Source: Xenophilus sp003671765 (GTDB lineage Bacteria > Pseudomonadota > Gammaproteobacteria > Burkholderiales > Burkholderiaceae_C). Taken from it: a DNA stretch of 64,000 bases. Under the pieces are notes generated by a model, which had not been told where the DNA came from, ran no database searches, and worked only from the letters and a program-made list of their open reading frames with translations. This document shows positions 36,793 through 46,509 of this stretch, in pieces. The stretch is taken from positions 3,720,001-3,784,000 of the forward strand of contig CP166702.1 of assembly GCA_051414805.1 (NCBI GenBank), in the 5' to 3' direction. A program made the position numbers and the translations under genes. Each line of letters begins with the position of its first letter. Position 1 is the first letter of the stretch.

Positions 36793-36820
36793 TCTTCGGC
36801 CGTGCGACGCCGATCTTGAG
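36793..36820 (-). promoter_or_regulatory. Sigma-28 (FliA) promoter of HDOD gene 2
   Basis: On the minus strand CTCAAG is followed by exactly 14 bases and GCCGAAGA, matching six of eight -10 positions. Geometry is the same as at flgM. The predicted leader is about 35 bases. Confidence 0.65.
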
Positions 36821-36917
36821 CTGTGAGGGGGTGGGCGCGAGCAGCGAGCAGCCGGATGCGGCAATTGTTGGCAGCCGCGCGCACAGCCTGGAGCACATTC
36901 CGGCGGGCGGGTTGTCC

Positions 36918-39900
36918 TCATGCCGGCAGCCCGGTGTCCGCCTCGCGCTGGCGCATCCACCCCTGCAGCGCCTCACCTGGCATCGGCCGCGCGAAATGGA
37001 AGCCCTGGAACTCGTCGCAGCCAGCCTCGCGCAGCGCGTGGGCCTGCGCCGCATCCTCCACGCCCTCGGCCACCACGCGCAGGCCGAGTGTGTGGCCCAG
37101 GGCCACGATCGCGCGGACGATCGCCAGGTCGCTCGGGTCGTGCAGCAGGCGGCCGACGAAAGAGCGGTCGATCTTGAGCTTGTCGATGGGGAAGCGGTTG
37201 AGATAGTTCAGGCTCGAGTAGCCGGTTCCGAAGTCGTCGATCGCCAGCGACACGCCCAGGGCCTTGAGCGAGTGCAACTGCTCCAGGGTCTGGTCGGCAT
37301 CCTCCATCAGCGTGGACTCGGTGAGTTCGAGCTCGATCTGGCCGGCCAGGACGCCATGGGTGTGCATGCACCGTTCGAGCAGTGCGACCAGGTCGCCGCT
37401 GCGCAGCTGGACTGCCGACAGGTTGATCGAGACCGGCCATTCGCCGAAGCCGCCCGCTCGCCACGCCGCGTGCTGGGCACAGGCCTGCCGGATGACCCAG
37501 GCACCGATGCCCTCGATGAGGCCGGCCTCCTCGGCGATCGGGATGAACTCCGATGGCGGCACCGGCCCCAGCTGGGCGCTGTTCCAGCGCAGCAGCGCTT
37601 CGGCGCCGACCGGACGGCCGGTCGCGGCGTCGACCCGGGGCTGGAAGTTCAGGCTCAGTTCGTCCCGCTCGATCGCGTGGCGAAGGAGGGATTCGATCTG
37701 TAGCCGGGCCTGGACACGGTCGTTCATGTCCGCGGTGAAAAAGCGGGCCATGTCGCGGCCTGCCGCCTTGCTCTGGTACATGGCGAGGTCGGCATGGCGC
37801 ATCAGCTCGTCCAGGTCGCGCCCGTCCTGCGGATAGATCGCGATGCCCACGCTGCACGAGACATGCAATTCCATGTCGTCCACCGCATGCGGCAGGCGCA
37901 CCAGCGGGATCAGGCGGCGTTCGACGATCCGCTGCACCTCGTCGCTGCCCGAGACGCCGTCCAGGATGATCACGAATTCGTCGCCGCCCAGGCGGCTGAC
38001 CGTGTCCCCGGGGCGCACCGCTTCGGCGAGCCGCCGCGCCACCGAGCGCAGCAGCGCGTCCCCCACGTGGTGGCCGAGCGAGTCGTTGATGGTCTTGAAG
38101 CGGTCCAAGTCGATGAAGAGCACGCCGACCTGGCGGTTCAGCGGCTCGGCCCGCGCCAGCGCCCGGCCCAGCCGCTCCACGCACAACGAACGATTGGGCA
38201 GTTCGGTGAGGACGTCGTGCAGCGCCAGGAAGCGGATGCGCTCCTCGCTCTTCTTGCGGTCGCTGATGTCGATGGACGTGAAGATGTAGTGCGAGATCGA
38301 GTCCGGGCTGTTGCGCACCACACTGACCACCAGCCAGGCCGGGTACACGCTGCCGTTGCGCCGCCGCACCCGCACCTCGCCCTGCCAGGCGCTGCGCTGC
38401 GCCAGCTGCGGCCAGATGCGCGCCAGGGACTCGCCGTCGGGCGCCAGCATGCTCTCGGGGTGCTCGCCCACCAGATCGCGCAGCTCGTGGCCGGTCTGGC
38501 GGCACAGTGCGCGGTTCACGGTGAGGATGCGCTGCGACCCGTCGATGATCATGATGCCTTCGGACGACGCCTCGAAGACCTTGGCCCACAGCTCCAGGCG
38601 CTGCTCCATGAACTTCAGGTGGTTGATCGGCGTGAAGGTGGTGAGCACCGCATCGCGCCCCTGGTAGGTCAGGCGCCGCGCCGAGAGCACGGCCCACGAC
38701 GGCTCGGCGCCACCGTGCCAGCGGACCTCGAACTCGTCCACCTCGCGCCGGTCCGCGAGCTGCTGGAAGAAGCGTGCACGCACCGCCGGCTCGAGTCCGC
38801 CGGCCCACGGGTCGCCGCTGCGCCCGCCCAGCCACTCCTGCGCGGCGGCGTTGGCGCTGAGCACCTCGTGGCCGGGCACCTGCGTGACCATGAGCGGGAT
38901 CGGGATCGCCGCCACCAGGTCGCGCTGGGCCTCCGAGGCGCGGGCGCTGGCCGCCAGTTCCTGCTGGATCTGCCGCTCGCGGTCCAGCTGCGCCAGCATG
39001 TCGTTGAAGCCGACCACCAGCCGGCCGATCTCGTCGCCGCTGCTCCAGTCGGCGCGCAGGCTGTGGTCGCCGGTGCGCCGCACGGTCTCGACCACCGCGG
39101 ACAGGCGGCGAAGCGGCAGCGAGATCTGCTGCGCCACGTAGAACACGGCGCTCAGGATGAGCATGAGCAGGAAGAGCGCCGTGCCCAGATGCAGCCACAT
39201 GCGCGAGAAGAAGGCGCTCTCGCGCGCGCGCAGCATGTCCTGCAGCTCGGCGATCGTGGTGAGCCAGGCGGCGTCGAGCGCGGCGTAAAGGTCCTGGCGC
39301 ACGGTGCCGAAGGCGGCCAGCGAAGGCGCGTCGGCGCCGCTGTCGAGGGAGCGCCGTGCCGCCTGCCGGAAGTCGTCGATGGCGGCGGCCAGGCGCTTGC
39401 GCGTCGGGTCGAAGCGCTCGGGCAGCGGGCGGCGTGCGGCGGCATAGGCTTCGGCGTAGTCGCTCGCCACCGCGGCAGCGACCGCGTCCAGGCGCCCTTC
39501 GAGGATGAAGTACTGCGTTCGCGACCGGCTGCGCCCGGCGTCGTCCTCGCCCAGGTCCTGCAGGCGGGCATCCATCGCCGCGCCCAGCTCCACCAGTTCG
39601 GGAAAGCGCAGCAGCACCAGCGACATGGTGTAGTAGCTGTCCAGGTCCGGGTCGAGGATCAGGTTGGATTGGTTGCCCACCCGGGTGACGAGTGCACGGC
39701 TGCGCTCGAGCGCCTCCTGCCGCGGCGCACGGGCGGCGGCGTCGCTGTCCGCGCGCTGCAACGCCGCGATCGCGGCGCGCAGGGCGGCACTCGGCGCGCT
39801 GCTCTCCATGCCGTCGCCGTGGGCCTGCTCGAGCGCCTCGAGCCGGCTCGGCACGGGCGGTGGCGCCGCCTGCCAGCCGCCCAGCGACAGAAGCACCGGG

Positions 39901-40082
39901 CGGAGGCCGTCGATGTAGGCGGTGCCCGCCATCTCCTTGCGCGCGAAGTCGATCGCGATGAATTTCTCGTTGATCAGGATGCCGCTGATGAAGATGACGG
40001 CGCTGAGGTCGAGCAGGTAGATCAACAGGAGCTTGCGGCCGACGCTGAGCCGCCCGAGCCGGTGTGCCACCAGGCTCAGCAT
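36918..40082 (-). CDS. Membrane GGDEF-EAL protein (c-di-GMP turnover) with HAMP and PAS regions
   Basis: The 1,054-residue product begins with a membrane helix at about residues 17-37, a helical periplasmic sensor region, a second helix at about 297-317, a HAMP-like linker, and two PAS-like segments at about 385-490 and 500-610. Then come a GGDEF domain with intact GGDEF at 699-703 and an RxxD inhibitory site five residues before it, and an EAL domain with intact EALLRW at about 828-833. Both enzyme activities therefore look possible. The start is set at 40082; a longer reading to 40166 lacks its own ribosome site. A tiny overlapping leader frame precedes it. It appears cotranscribed with HDOD gene 3 from a sigma-28 promoter. 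Confidence 0.92.
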   Translation of the reverse strand: MLSLVAHRLGRLSVGRKLLLIYLLDLSAVIFISGILINEKFIAIDFARKEMAGTAYIDGLRPVLLSLGGWQAAPPPVPSRLEALEQAHGDGMESSAPSAALRAAIAALQRADSDAAARAPRQEALERSRALVTRVGNQSNLILDPDLDSYYTMSLVLLRFPELVELGAAMDARLQDLGEDDAGRSRSRTQYFILEGRLDAVAAAVASDYAEAYAAARRPLPERFDPTRKRLAAAIDDFRQAARRSLDSGADAPSLAAFGTVRQDLYAALDAAWLTTIAELQDMLRARESAFFSRMWLHLGTALFLLMLILSAVFYVAQQISLPLRRLSAVVETVRRTGDHSLRADWSSGDEIGRLVVGFNDMLAQLDRERQIQQELAASARASEAQRDLVAAIPIPLMVTQVPGHEVLSANAAAQEWLGGRSGDPWAGGLEPAVRARFFQQLADRREVDEFEVRWHGGAEPSWAVLSARRLTYQGRDAVLTTFTPINHLKFMEQRLELWAKVFEASSEGIMIIDGSQRILTVNRALCRQTGHELRDLVGEHPESMLAPDGESLARIWPQLAQRSAWQGEVRVRRRNGSVYPAWLVVSVVRNSPDSISHYIFTSIDISDRKKSEERIRFLALHDVLTELPNRSLCVERLGRALARAEPLNRQVGVLFIDLDRFKTINDSLGHHVGDALLRSVARRLAEAVRPGDTVSRLGGDEFVIILDGVSGSDEVQRIVERRLIPLVRLPHAVDDMELHVSCSVGIAIYPQDGRDLDELMRHADLAMYQSKAAGRDMARFFTADMNDRVQARLQIESLLRHAIERDELSLNFQPRVDAATGRPVGAEALLRWNSAQLGPVPPSEFIPIAEEAGLIEGIGAWVIRQACAQHAAWRAGGFGEWPVSINLSAVQLRSGDLVALLERCMHTHGVLAGQIELELTESTLMEDADQTLEQLHSLKALGVSLAIDDFGTGYSSLNYLNRFPIDKLKIDRSFVGRLLHDPSDLAIVRAIVALGHTLGLRVVAEGVEDAAQAHALREAGCDEFQGFHFARPMPGEALQGWMRQREADTGLPA

Positions 40083-40129
40083 GGCAGATGCCCGCGGGGT
40101 CGGTGCAGGCCGACGTCGATCGCTCGCAT
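40076..40129 (-). CDS. Possible 17-residue leader frame coupled to the GGDEF-EAL gene
   Basis: An ATG at 40129 has a textbook GAGGAG site seven bases upstream and encodes 17 residues (MRAIDVGLHRPRGHLPC). Its stop overlaps the start codon of the GGDEF-EAL gene in an ATGCTGA arrangement. The downstream gene has no good ribosome site of its own, so the short frame may feed ribosomes to it. Translation is inferred only from these signals. Confidence 0.4.
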   Translation of the reverse strand: MRAIDVGLHRPRGHLPC

Positions 40130-40144
40130 GCCGGATCTCCTCGT

Positions 40145-41428
40145 TCAGTCGAGCCGCTCGGCCCAATCGAGCGCCCGCACATGCGCTTGCACCATGCGGT
40201 CCCGCGGAATGGAATGACGCATCGCCAGGATCTCGATCAGGCCCTCATCGCCGCTCTCGCAGGCCTTGGCCATCGCCAGGTACGGTGCGAACGCGCCCGT
40301 GCCCTCCAGGACGGCAGCGCTCACCTCCCCCGGCAGGTTGACCAGCGACATGGCTTCGGGCAGCGGGACGTCGAGCAGCACGTCCAGCATCGAAAACATC
40401 CCCGCCACGAAGGCCAGCTCGGCCTCGGCCGGCGCCATGGTCTCGGCCGCCAGGAGCTCCATGACCCGGCCCCGGGTGATCGCCAGCGCTCCCGCCGCGG
40501 GGGGCAGGCTGTCCGAAGGCGTGCTGGCCAGCAGGATGGCCGTCCATCGGAACAGTCGCCGCATCCCGACCGTCATGACGGCGTGGCGGAAAGACGAGAT
40601 TTCCAGATGGCGGCCGAAGCCCGACGTGTTGATGTATCTCAGCAGGCGGTACGAGAGCGTCGGCTCTCGCCGCAGCACGTCCTCGATCTCTTCCAGTTCC
40701 GCCTCGATGCGCACGAGGTTCATCAGCCTGAGCAGGGATGCGTGCGACGCCGCGGCGGCACGTGCCGTGCCATCGAGCGCCCGACGGGCGAACCACAAAC
40801 CCTCGAAGAGCCGCACACCCGCGCTCGCGAGTCGATCGAATTCACGCCCGGTCCGCACGCCCGTCACGACCACCTGCTTCACGCCCTGACCATGCAATGC
40901 ACGTGCCACCCCGGCGGCACGGTCCAGCTCGACCGCCGCCAGGGGCAGCAGTGCGAATGCAGCAAGCTCGACGAGGCGCGGGTCTTCAAGGAGCCAGCGC
41001 ACATCGAAGGCCAGCCTGAAGCCTGCGCCACGCGCTGCGCGCAAGGAAGCGAGGTCGAAGGGCGGCCCGCCCGTCGGCCCCGCCGGCGACGGCACCATTT
41101 CGAGGACCACCTTGGCCGGGTCGAGCACGGCGGTGGGGCCGTCGGAGCGCGTCAGGTCGCCGCCATGGCAACGCAGGAAATTGGGGTGGCGCGACGGCGC
41201 CAGTCCACCGGAAGCATCCGGGAATTCGGGCATGAGCATCGGCGCGTCGCTGGCGACGGCCGGGCCGAAGGGCCCGTTGGCGGCCGGCCCCATCGGGCCG
41301 GCGGGCTGAACGAGGCGGTAGCCCGCGACGGCCACCCGCTCGTCCACCAGAAGACGGCGCGCGAACACTGTGCGAGCCGGGCCTGGTTCTTCGCTTGCTG
41401 GCCCTGTGGTGCGCGCTGCAACCGACAT
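40145..41428 (-). CDS. EAL-like/HDOD-domain signalling protein 3
   Basis: The 427-residue product has a strongly degenerate EAL half (ARRLLVDERVAVAGYRLVQP) with a Gly/Pro-rich insertion, and an HDOD domain with LLRLMNLVRIEAELEEIEDV, LRREPTLSYRLLRYINTSGF and FRHAVMTVGMRRLFRWTAIL. It is the closest relative of the gene at 35504-36751. The ATG at 41428 has a GAGGAAA ribosome site and is preferred over an upstream one. It stops 62 bases before the GGDEF-EAL start, and a perfect sigma-28 promoter match lies upstream. Confidence 0.88.
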   Translation of the reverse strand: MSVAARTTGPASEEPGPARTVFARRLLVDERVAVAGYRLVQPAGPMGPAANGPFGPAVASDAPMLMPEFPDASGGLAPSRHPNFLRCHGGDLTRSDGPTAVLDPAKVVLEMVPSPAGPTGGPPFDLASLRAARGAGFRLAFDVRWLLEDPRLVELAAFALLPLAAVELDRAAGVARALHGQGVKQVVVTGVRTGREFDRLASAGVRLFEGLWFARRALDGTARAAAASHASLLRLMNLVRIEAELEEIEDVLRREPTLSYRLLRYINTSGFGRHLEISSFRHAVMTVGMRRLFRWTAILLASTPSDSLPPAAGALAITRGRVMELLAAETMAPAEAELAFVAGMFSMLDVLLDVPLPEAMSLVNLPGEVSAAVLEGTGAFAPYLAMAKACESGDEGLIEILAMRHSIPRDRMVQAHVRALDWAERLD

Positions 41429-41475
41429 ATCGTTTCCTCGGAGATTCGAAGCGCGATCGCGCCCCGTTCCATCAG

Positions 41476-41503
41476 TTATCGGCACCGCCTGTCGCCACTT
41501 GAG
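41476..41503 (-). promoter_or_regulatory. Sigma-28 (FliA) promoter of HDOD gene 3 and the GGDEF-EAL gene
   Basis: On the minus strand CTCAAG is followed by exactly 14 bases and a perfect GCCGATAA. This is the best sigma-28 match in the window. The predicted leader is about 41 bases. It places a c-di-GMP enzyme gene under late flagellar control. Confidence 0.82.
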
Positions 41504-41678
41504 GCAGCACGCGCATCCACGCCGGGGAAACGGCGGCAGCAGCGCCGGAGGCCGGCACTTGCGGGGCCACGACTCCGCGGCGGTGTTCGCCCACCCGGTC
41601 GCTGGACAGATGCCGACACAGCCCCGCGGAGGCCGGTCGATAGAATTCGCAGCCCTTTTTCACGCACCGGGGTTGCAT

Positions 41679-42554
41679 TTGTCCAACCGATTCGCCGTCC
41701 TCCCCCAGTACATCTACCCCAAGCAGGCGCTGACCTCGTTCGCGGGCTGGGTGGCGGGCAAGGAGCGCGGCTCGGTCACGACCTGGATCGTGCGCCGCTT
41801 CGTCGCCAAGTACGACGTCAACATGGCCGAGGCGGTCGAGAGCGACATCTCGCGCTACGCGAGCTTCAACGACTTCTTCACGCGGGCGCTCAAGCCCGGC
41901 GCGCGGCCGATCGCCGATGCGCCGCTGGTGTGTCCGGTCGATGGCGCGATCAGCCAGTTCGGCCCCATCGCGGGCGACCAGATCTTCCAGGCCAAGGGTC
42001 ACGCGTACAGCACCACCGCGCTCGTGGGCGGCGACGCCGCGCTGGCCGCGCAGTTCAAGGACGGCAGCTTCGCCACGCTGTACCTGAGCCCACGCGACTA
42101 CCACCGCATCCACATGCCCTGCGACGGGCGGCTCACGCGCATGGTCTACGTGCCGGGCGAGCTGTTCTCGGTCAACCCGACCACCGCGCGCGGCGTGCCC
42201 GGCCTCTTCGCGCGCAACGAGCGCGTGGTGTGCGTCTTCGAGTCCGAGCGCGGGCCCTTCGTGCTGGTGCTGGTGGGCGCGACCATCGTGGGCAGCATGG
42301 CGACGGTGTGGCACGGCGTCGTCAACCCGCCCCGCGGCGGCGAGGTGCGCGAATGGCGCTACGACGACCGCGAGATCGTGCTGAAGAAGGGCGAGGAGAT
42401 GGGCCGCTTCCTCCTCGGCTCCACCGTGGTGATGCTGTTCCCGCGCCCGGCCCTGGTCTTCAACCCCGAGTGGGCGCCCGGACGGGCGATCCGCCTCGGC
42501 GAAGCGATGGCACAGGACGACGCACGCGCGTCAAGCCCGGCTGCTGAATTTTGA
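41679..42554 (+). CDS. psd: Phosphatidylserine decarboxylase proenzyme
   Basis: Psd converts phosphatidylserine to phosphatidylethanolamine in the inner membrane. The product of about 291 residues has the family segments YASFNDFFTRALKPGARPI, PVDGAISQFGPI, DYHRIHMPCDG and the LGST self-cleavage site (GRFLLGSTVVMLF) where Gly-Ser cleavage creates the pyruvoyl group. The start is uncertain: TTG at 41679 (LSNRFAVLPQYIYPKQ) fits family length, with another TTG two codons earlier and no clear ribosome site. It is divergent from HDOD gene 3. Confidence 0.93.
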   Translation: MSNRFAVLPQYIYPKQALTSFAGWVAGKERGSVTTWIVRRFVAKYDVNMAEAVESDISRYASFNDFFTRALKPGARPIADAPLVCPVDGAISQFGPIAGDQIFQAKGHAYSTTALVGGDAALAAQFKDGSFATLYLSPRDYHRIHMPCDGRLTRMVYVPGELFSVNPTTARGVPGLFARNERVVCVFESERGPFVLVLVGATIVGSMATVWHGVVNPPRGGEVREWRYDDREIVLKKGEEMGRFLLGSTVVMLFPRPALVFNPEWAPGRAIRLGEAMAQDDARASSPAAEF

Positions 42555-42611
42555 GGCTTTGGCGCCACAGACCGCACCGAAGCTGCGCGGACAGCTATGA
42601 AAGTTGTAGCA
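42555..42611 (-). repeat. Dispersed palindromic repeat, copy 1
   Basis: Read on the minus strand this has TGCTACAACTTTCATAGCTG followed by CCGCGC and, further on, GGCGCC. It resembles the copies at 55487 and 59357. It begins immediately after the psd stop codon and lies in the leader region of the next gene. Confidence 0.55.
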
Positions 42612-42726
42612 TCGACAGGTCTGCGATATAGTCGCCGACCGTTTCGCGGCGCATCGGGTGCGCCTGCGCAACGGCCATAAACGACGTGGGCCGCCAGCAG
42701 CGACGCCCCTACGAGGAGAGCCTTCG

Positions 42727-43065
42727 ATGAGTACCAAGGAAAACGCAGCCGTCAGCCAGTTGCTGGCGTTGCTCGAAGCCCGTTACGCACTGCGCGTGCT
42801 CTGGGCCTTGCGCGACGGACATGCGCAGACCTTCCGGCTGCTCCAGGACAGCGTCGGCGGCATCACCCCCAACACGCTCAACACCCGCATCAAGGAACTG
42901 CGCGAGGCCGGCATCGTGAGCCATGGCAGCGACGGCTACAGCCTCACGCTGAGCGGGCAGGACCTGCTCAAGCGCCTGTCGGACCTGCAGGCCTTCGCCG
43001 CCAAGTGGCAGGTCGGCCAGGTCAAGAAGGCGCCGGTGGTGGCGCCGCCCGTCAAGGTCGCCTGA
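42727..43065 (+). CDS. HxlR-like winged-helix transcriptional regulator
   Basis: The 112-residue product is a small winged-helix protein: ARYALRVLWALRDGHAQTFR, LQDSVGGITPNTLNTRIKEL, EAGIVSHGSDGYSLTLSGQD. This layout (recognition helix at TPNTLNTRIKEL, then a beta wing) matches the HxlR/MarR-like single-domain regulators, though it lacks the usual N-terminal Cys sensor. The ligand and targets are unknown. The ATG at 42727 is preceded by GAGGAG. Confidence 0.75.
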   Translation: MSTKENAAVSQLLALLEARYALRVLWALRDGHAQTFRLLQDSVGGITPNTLNTRIKELREAGIVSHGSDGYSLTLSGQDLLKRLSDLQAFAAKWQVGQVKKAPVVAPPVKVA

Positions 43066-43105
43066 CACCTCGGCGGCCTGCCGCCAGCCCCTGATTCCTC
43101 TTCGC

Positions 43106-43137
43106 AACGCCGTGCCGCCCCCGGGCCGCGCGGCGTT
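43106..43137 (+). terminator. Possible terminator after the HxlR-like gene
   Basis: AACGCCG and CGGCGTT pair around a GC-rich loop about 40 bases past the stop. There is no T-run, so termination efficiency is doubtful. Confidence 0.35.
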
Positions 43138-43244
43138 CTCGCGTGGGCGCATGGTGCGCCCTCGTTAAACTGCGCGGCCCTCTCCGGCATGCCGCCTTCC
43201 GACGGCACCCGGCCCCCCTCCCTTCATTCCCACAAGGAGCTCCC

Positions 43245-43595
43245 ATGCCCACCACCCCGTCCGGCCTGCAGTACGAAGACACCGTCGTCGGCAACGGCGA
43301 CGAAGCCAAGTCCGGCCACCATGTGCACGTGCACTACACCGGCTGGCTCTACAACGACGGCCAGCAGGGCGCAAAGTTCGACTCCAGCCGCGACCGCGGC
43401 CAGCCCTTCGCCTTCTCGCTGGGCGCCGGCCAGGTCATCAAGGGCTGGGACGAAGGCGTCGCCGGCATGAAGATCGGTGGCCAGCGCACCCTGATCATTC
43501 CGGCCGCCCTGGGCTACGGCGCGCGCGGCGCCGGTGGCGTGATCCCGCCGAACGCGACCCTGAAGTTCGACGTCGAACTGCTCGACGCCCACTGA
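43245..43595 (+). CDS. FKBP-type peptidyl-prolyl cis-trans isomerase
   Basis: The 116-residue single-domain FKBP has all core segments: VHVHYTGWLYNDG, KFDSSRDRGQPFAFSLGAGQ, VIKGWDEGVAGMKIGGQRTL, IPAALGYGARGAGGVIPPNA and LKFDVELLD. It catalyses proline isomerisation during folding and has no signal peptide, so it is cytoplasmic. An AAGGAG ribosome site lies 7 bases before the ATG. A strong terminator follows. Confidence 0.96.
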   Translation: MPTTPSGLQYEDTVVGNGDEAKSGHHVHVHYTGWLYNDGQQGAKFDSSRDRGQPFAFSLGAGQVIKGWDEGVAGMKIGGQRTLIIPAALGYGARGAGGVIPPNATLKFDVELLDAH

Positions 43596-43625
43596 ACGCT
43601 GGGGGCGCAGCAGCCGCCCCGCAAC

Positions 43626-43661
43626 CGCGCAGGGCCGGCGCCCGCCCTGCGCGCCCCTTTT
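43626..43661 (+). terminator. Rho-independent terminator after the FKBP gene
   Basis: CGCGCAGGG pairs perfectly with CCCTGCGCG around a 10-base loop and is followed by CCCC and TTTT. It isolates the FKBP gene from the grpE promoter. Confidence 0.8.
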
Positions 43662-43739
43662 CTTCCCCTGACGTTGACCCTGTCCATCGGCCTGCGCACG
43701 GCCATTGGAAATTTCTTGCACCCGAACCGGAAGCCCTGC

Positions 43740-43767
43740 CTTGAAAAGGGGCTCCCGGGCCTCAGGT
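43740..43767 (+). promoter_or_regulatory. Heat-shock (sigma-32) promoter of grpE
   Basis: CTTGAAA is followed by 13 bases and CCTCAGGT, which matches five of the seven fixed positions of CCCCATNT. Predicted transcription starts around 43774, which supports the GrpE start at 43802 rather than the upstream in-frame ATG at 43766. Confidence 0.65.
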
Positions 43768-43801
43768 GCTGGCCAGCACTTTTTCCAACCCATCCCAAGA
43801 C

Positions 43802-44353
43802 ATGTCGGAGCCACAGAACAACCAGCCCGGAGCAGATGCGCTGAGCGGCGCGCCCAGCCCCGAAGAACTCGAAGCCGCCCTGGCGGCCAACACCGCCGAT
43901 TCGCAGGCCGAACTGGCCGCGCTGCAGGCCAAGAACGCCGAACTGGCCGACCAGTACCTGCGGGCCCAGGCCGACGTGCAGAACGCACGCCGCCGCGCCG
44001 ACGAGGAAGTCGCCAAGGCCCGCAAGTTCGCGCTCGAGTCCTTTGCCGAGAGCCTGCTGCCGGTGCTCGACAGCCTGGAGGCCGGCCTGGCCGTCAAGGA
44101 CGCCACCCCCGAACAGATCCGCGAAGGCGCCGAAGCCACGCTGCGCCAGCTCAAGCAGGCGCTGGAGCGCAACAAGGTGGTCGAGGTGAACCCCGCCCCC
44201 GGCGCGAAGTTCGACCCGCACCAGCACCAGGCCATCTCGGTGGTGCCGGCCGACCAGGAACCGAACACCGTGGTCGGCGTGCTGCAGAAGGGCTACACCA
44301 TCGCCGAGCGCGTGCTGCGCCCTGCCCTGGTGACCGTCACGGCGCCGAAGTAA
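43802..44353 (+). CDS. grpE: Nucleotide exchange factor GrpE
   Basis: GrpE releases ADP from DnaK and acts as a thermosensor. The 183-residue product has a disordered acidic N-terminus, a long dimerising helix (LAALQAKNAELADQYLRAQA, ADVQNARRRADEEVAKARKF) and the C-terminal beta domain (FDPHQHQAISVVPADQEPNT, VVGVLQKGYTIAERVLRPAL). A sigma-32 promoter lies just upstream. It precedes dnaK and dnaJ in the standard order. Confidence 0.96.
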   Translation: MSEPQNNQPGADALSGAPSPEELEAALAANTADSQAELAALQAKNAELADQYLRAQADVQNARRRADEEVAKARKFALESFAESLLPVLDSLEAGLAVKDATPEQIREGAEATLRQLKQALERNKVVEVNPAPGAKFDPHQHQAISVVPADQEPNTVVGVLQKGYTIAERVLRPALVTVTAPK

Positions 44354-44389
44354 GCCACACGCCGCCCACAGGAAATCCCCGCGCGGTCC

Positions 44390-44417
44390 CTTGAATCGCC
44401 CCGGGTTATCCACAAGT
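44390..44417 (+). promoter_or_regulatory. Heat-shock (sigma-32) promoter of dnaK
   Basis: CTTGAAT is followed by 13 bases and CCACAAGT, a five-of-seven match to CCCCATNT with the same spacing as the grpE promoter. The predicted leader is about 36 bases. Confidence 0.6.
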
Positions 44418-44459
44418 TCATCACAACATCATTTCTCGGAATCAGGAGCACAACACACC

Positions 44460-46400
<1,941 letters not shown>

Positions 46401-46419
46401 TTCCCCGGCCCCGATCCGA

Positions 46420-46453
46420 GGCTGGAGCACCTGAGGGCGCTCCGGCCTTTTTT
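46420..46453 (+). terminator. Rho-independent terminator between dnaK and dnaJ
   Basis: GGCTGGAGC pairs with GCTCCGGCC (one G-T pair) around a 10-base loop and is followed by TTTTTT. It should reduce readthrough into dnaJ and give more DnaK than DnaJ. Confidence 0.85.
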
Positions 46454-46509
46454 GCTTCTTTCGCTTCTCCTACCCCGACGGCCCGCACCACGGACATCCG
46501 GACACCGCC

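Noticed and set aside
36918..40166. Start of the GGDEF-EAL protein at 40166
   Set aside because: It would overlap HDOD gene 3, lacks a ribosome site and adds a polar stretch before the membrane helix. 40082 is preferred.
36973..40182. Long alternative minus-strand frame overlapping the GGDEF-EAL gene
   Set aside because: Arg/Gly/Pro-rich translation with no domain, while the other frame has intact GGDEF and EAL motifs.
43766..43801. GrpE start at 43766
   Set aside because: It lies upstream of the predicted heat-shock transcription start, and the added residues are not typical of GrpE.
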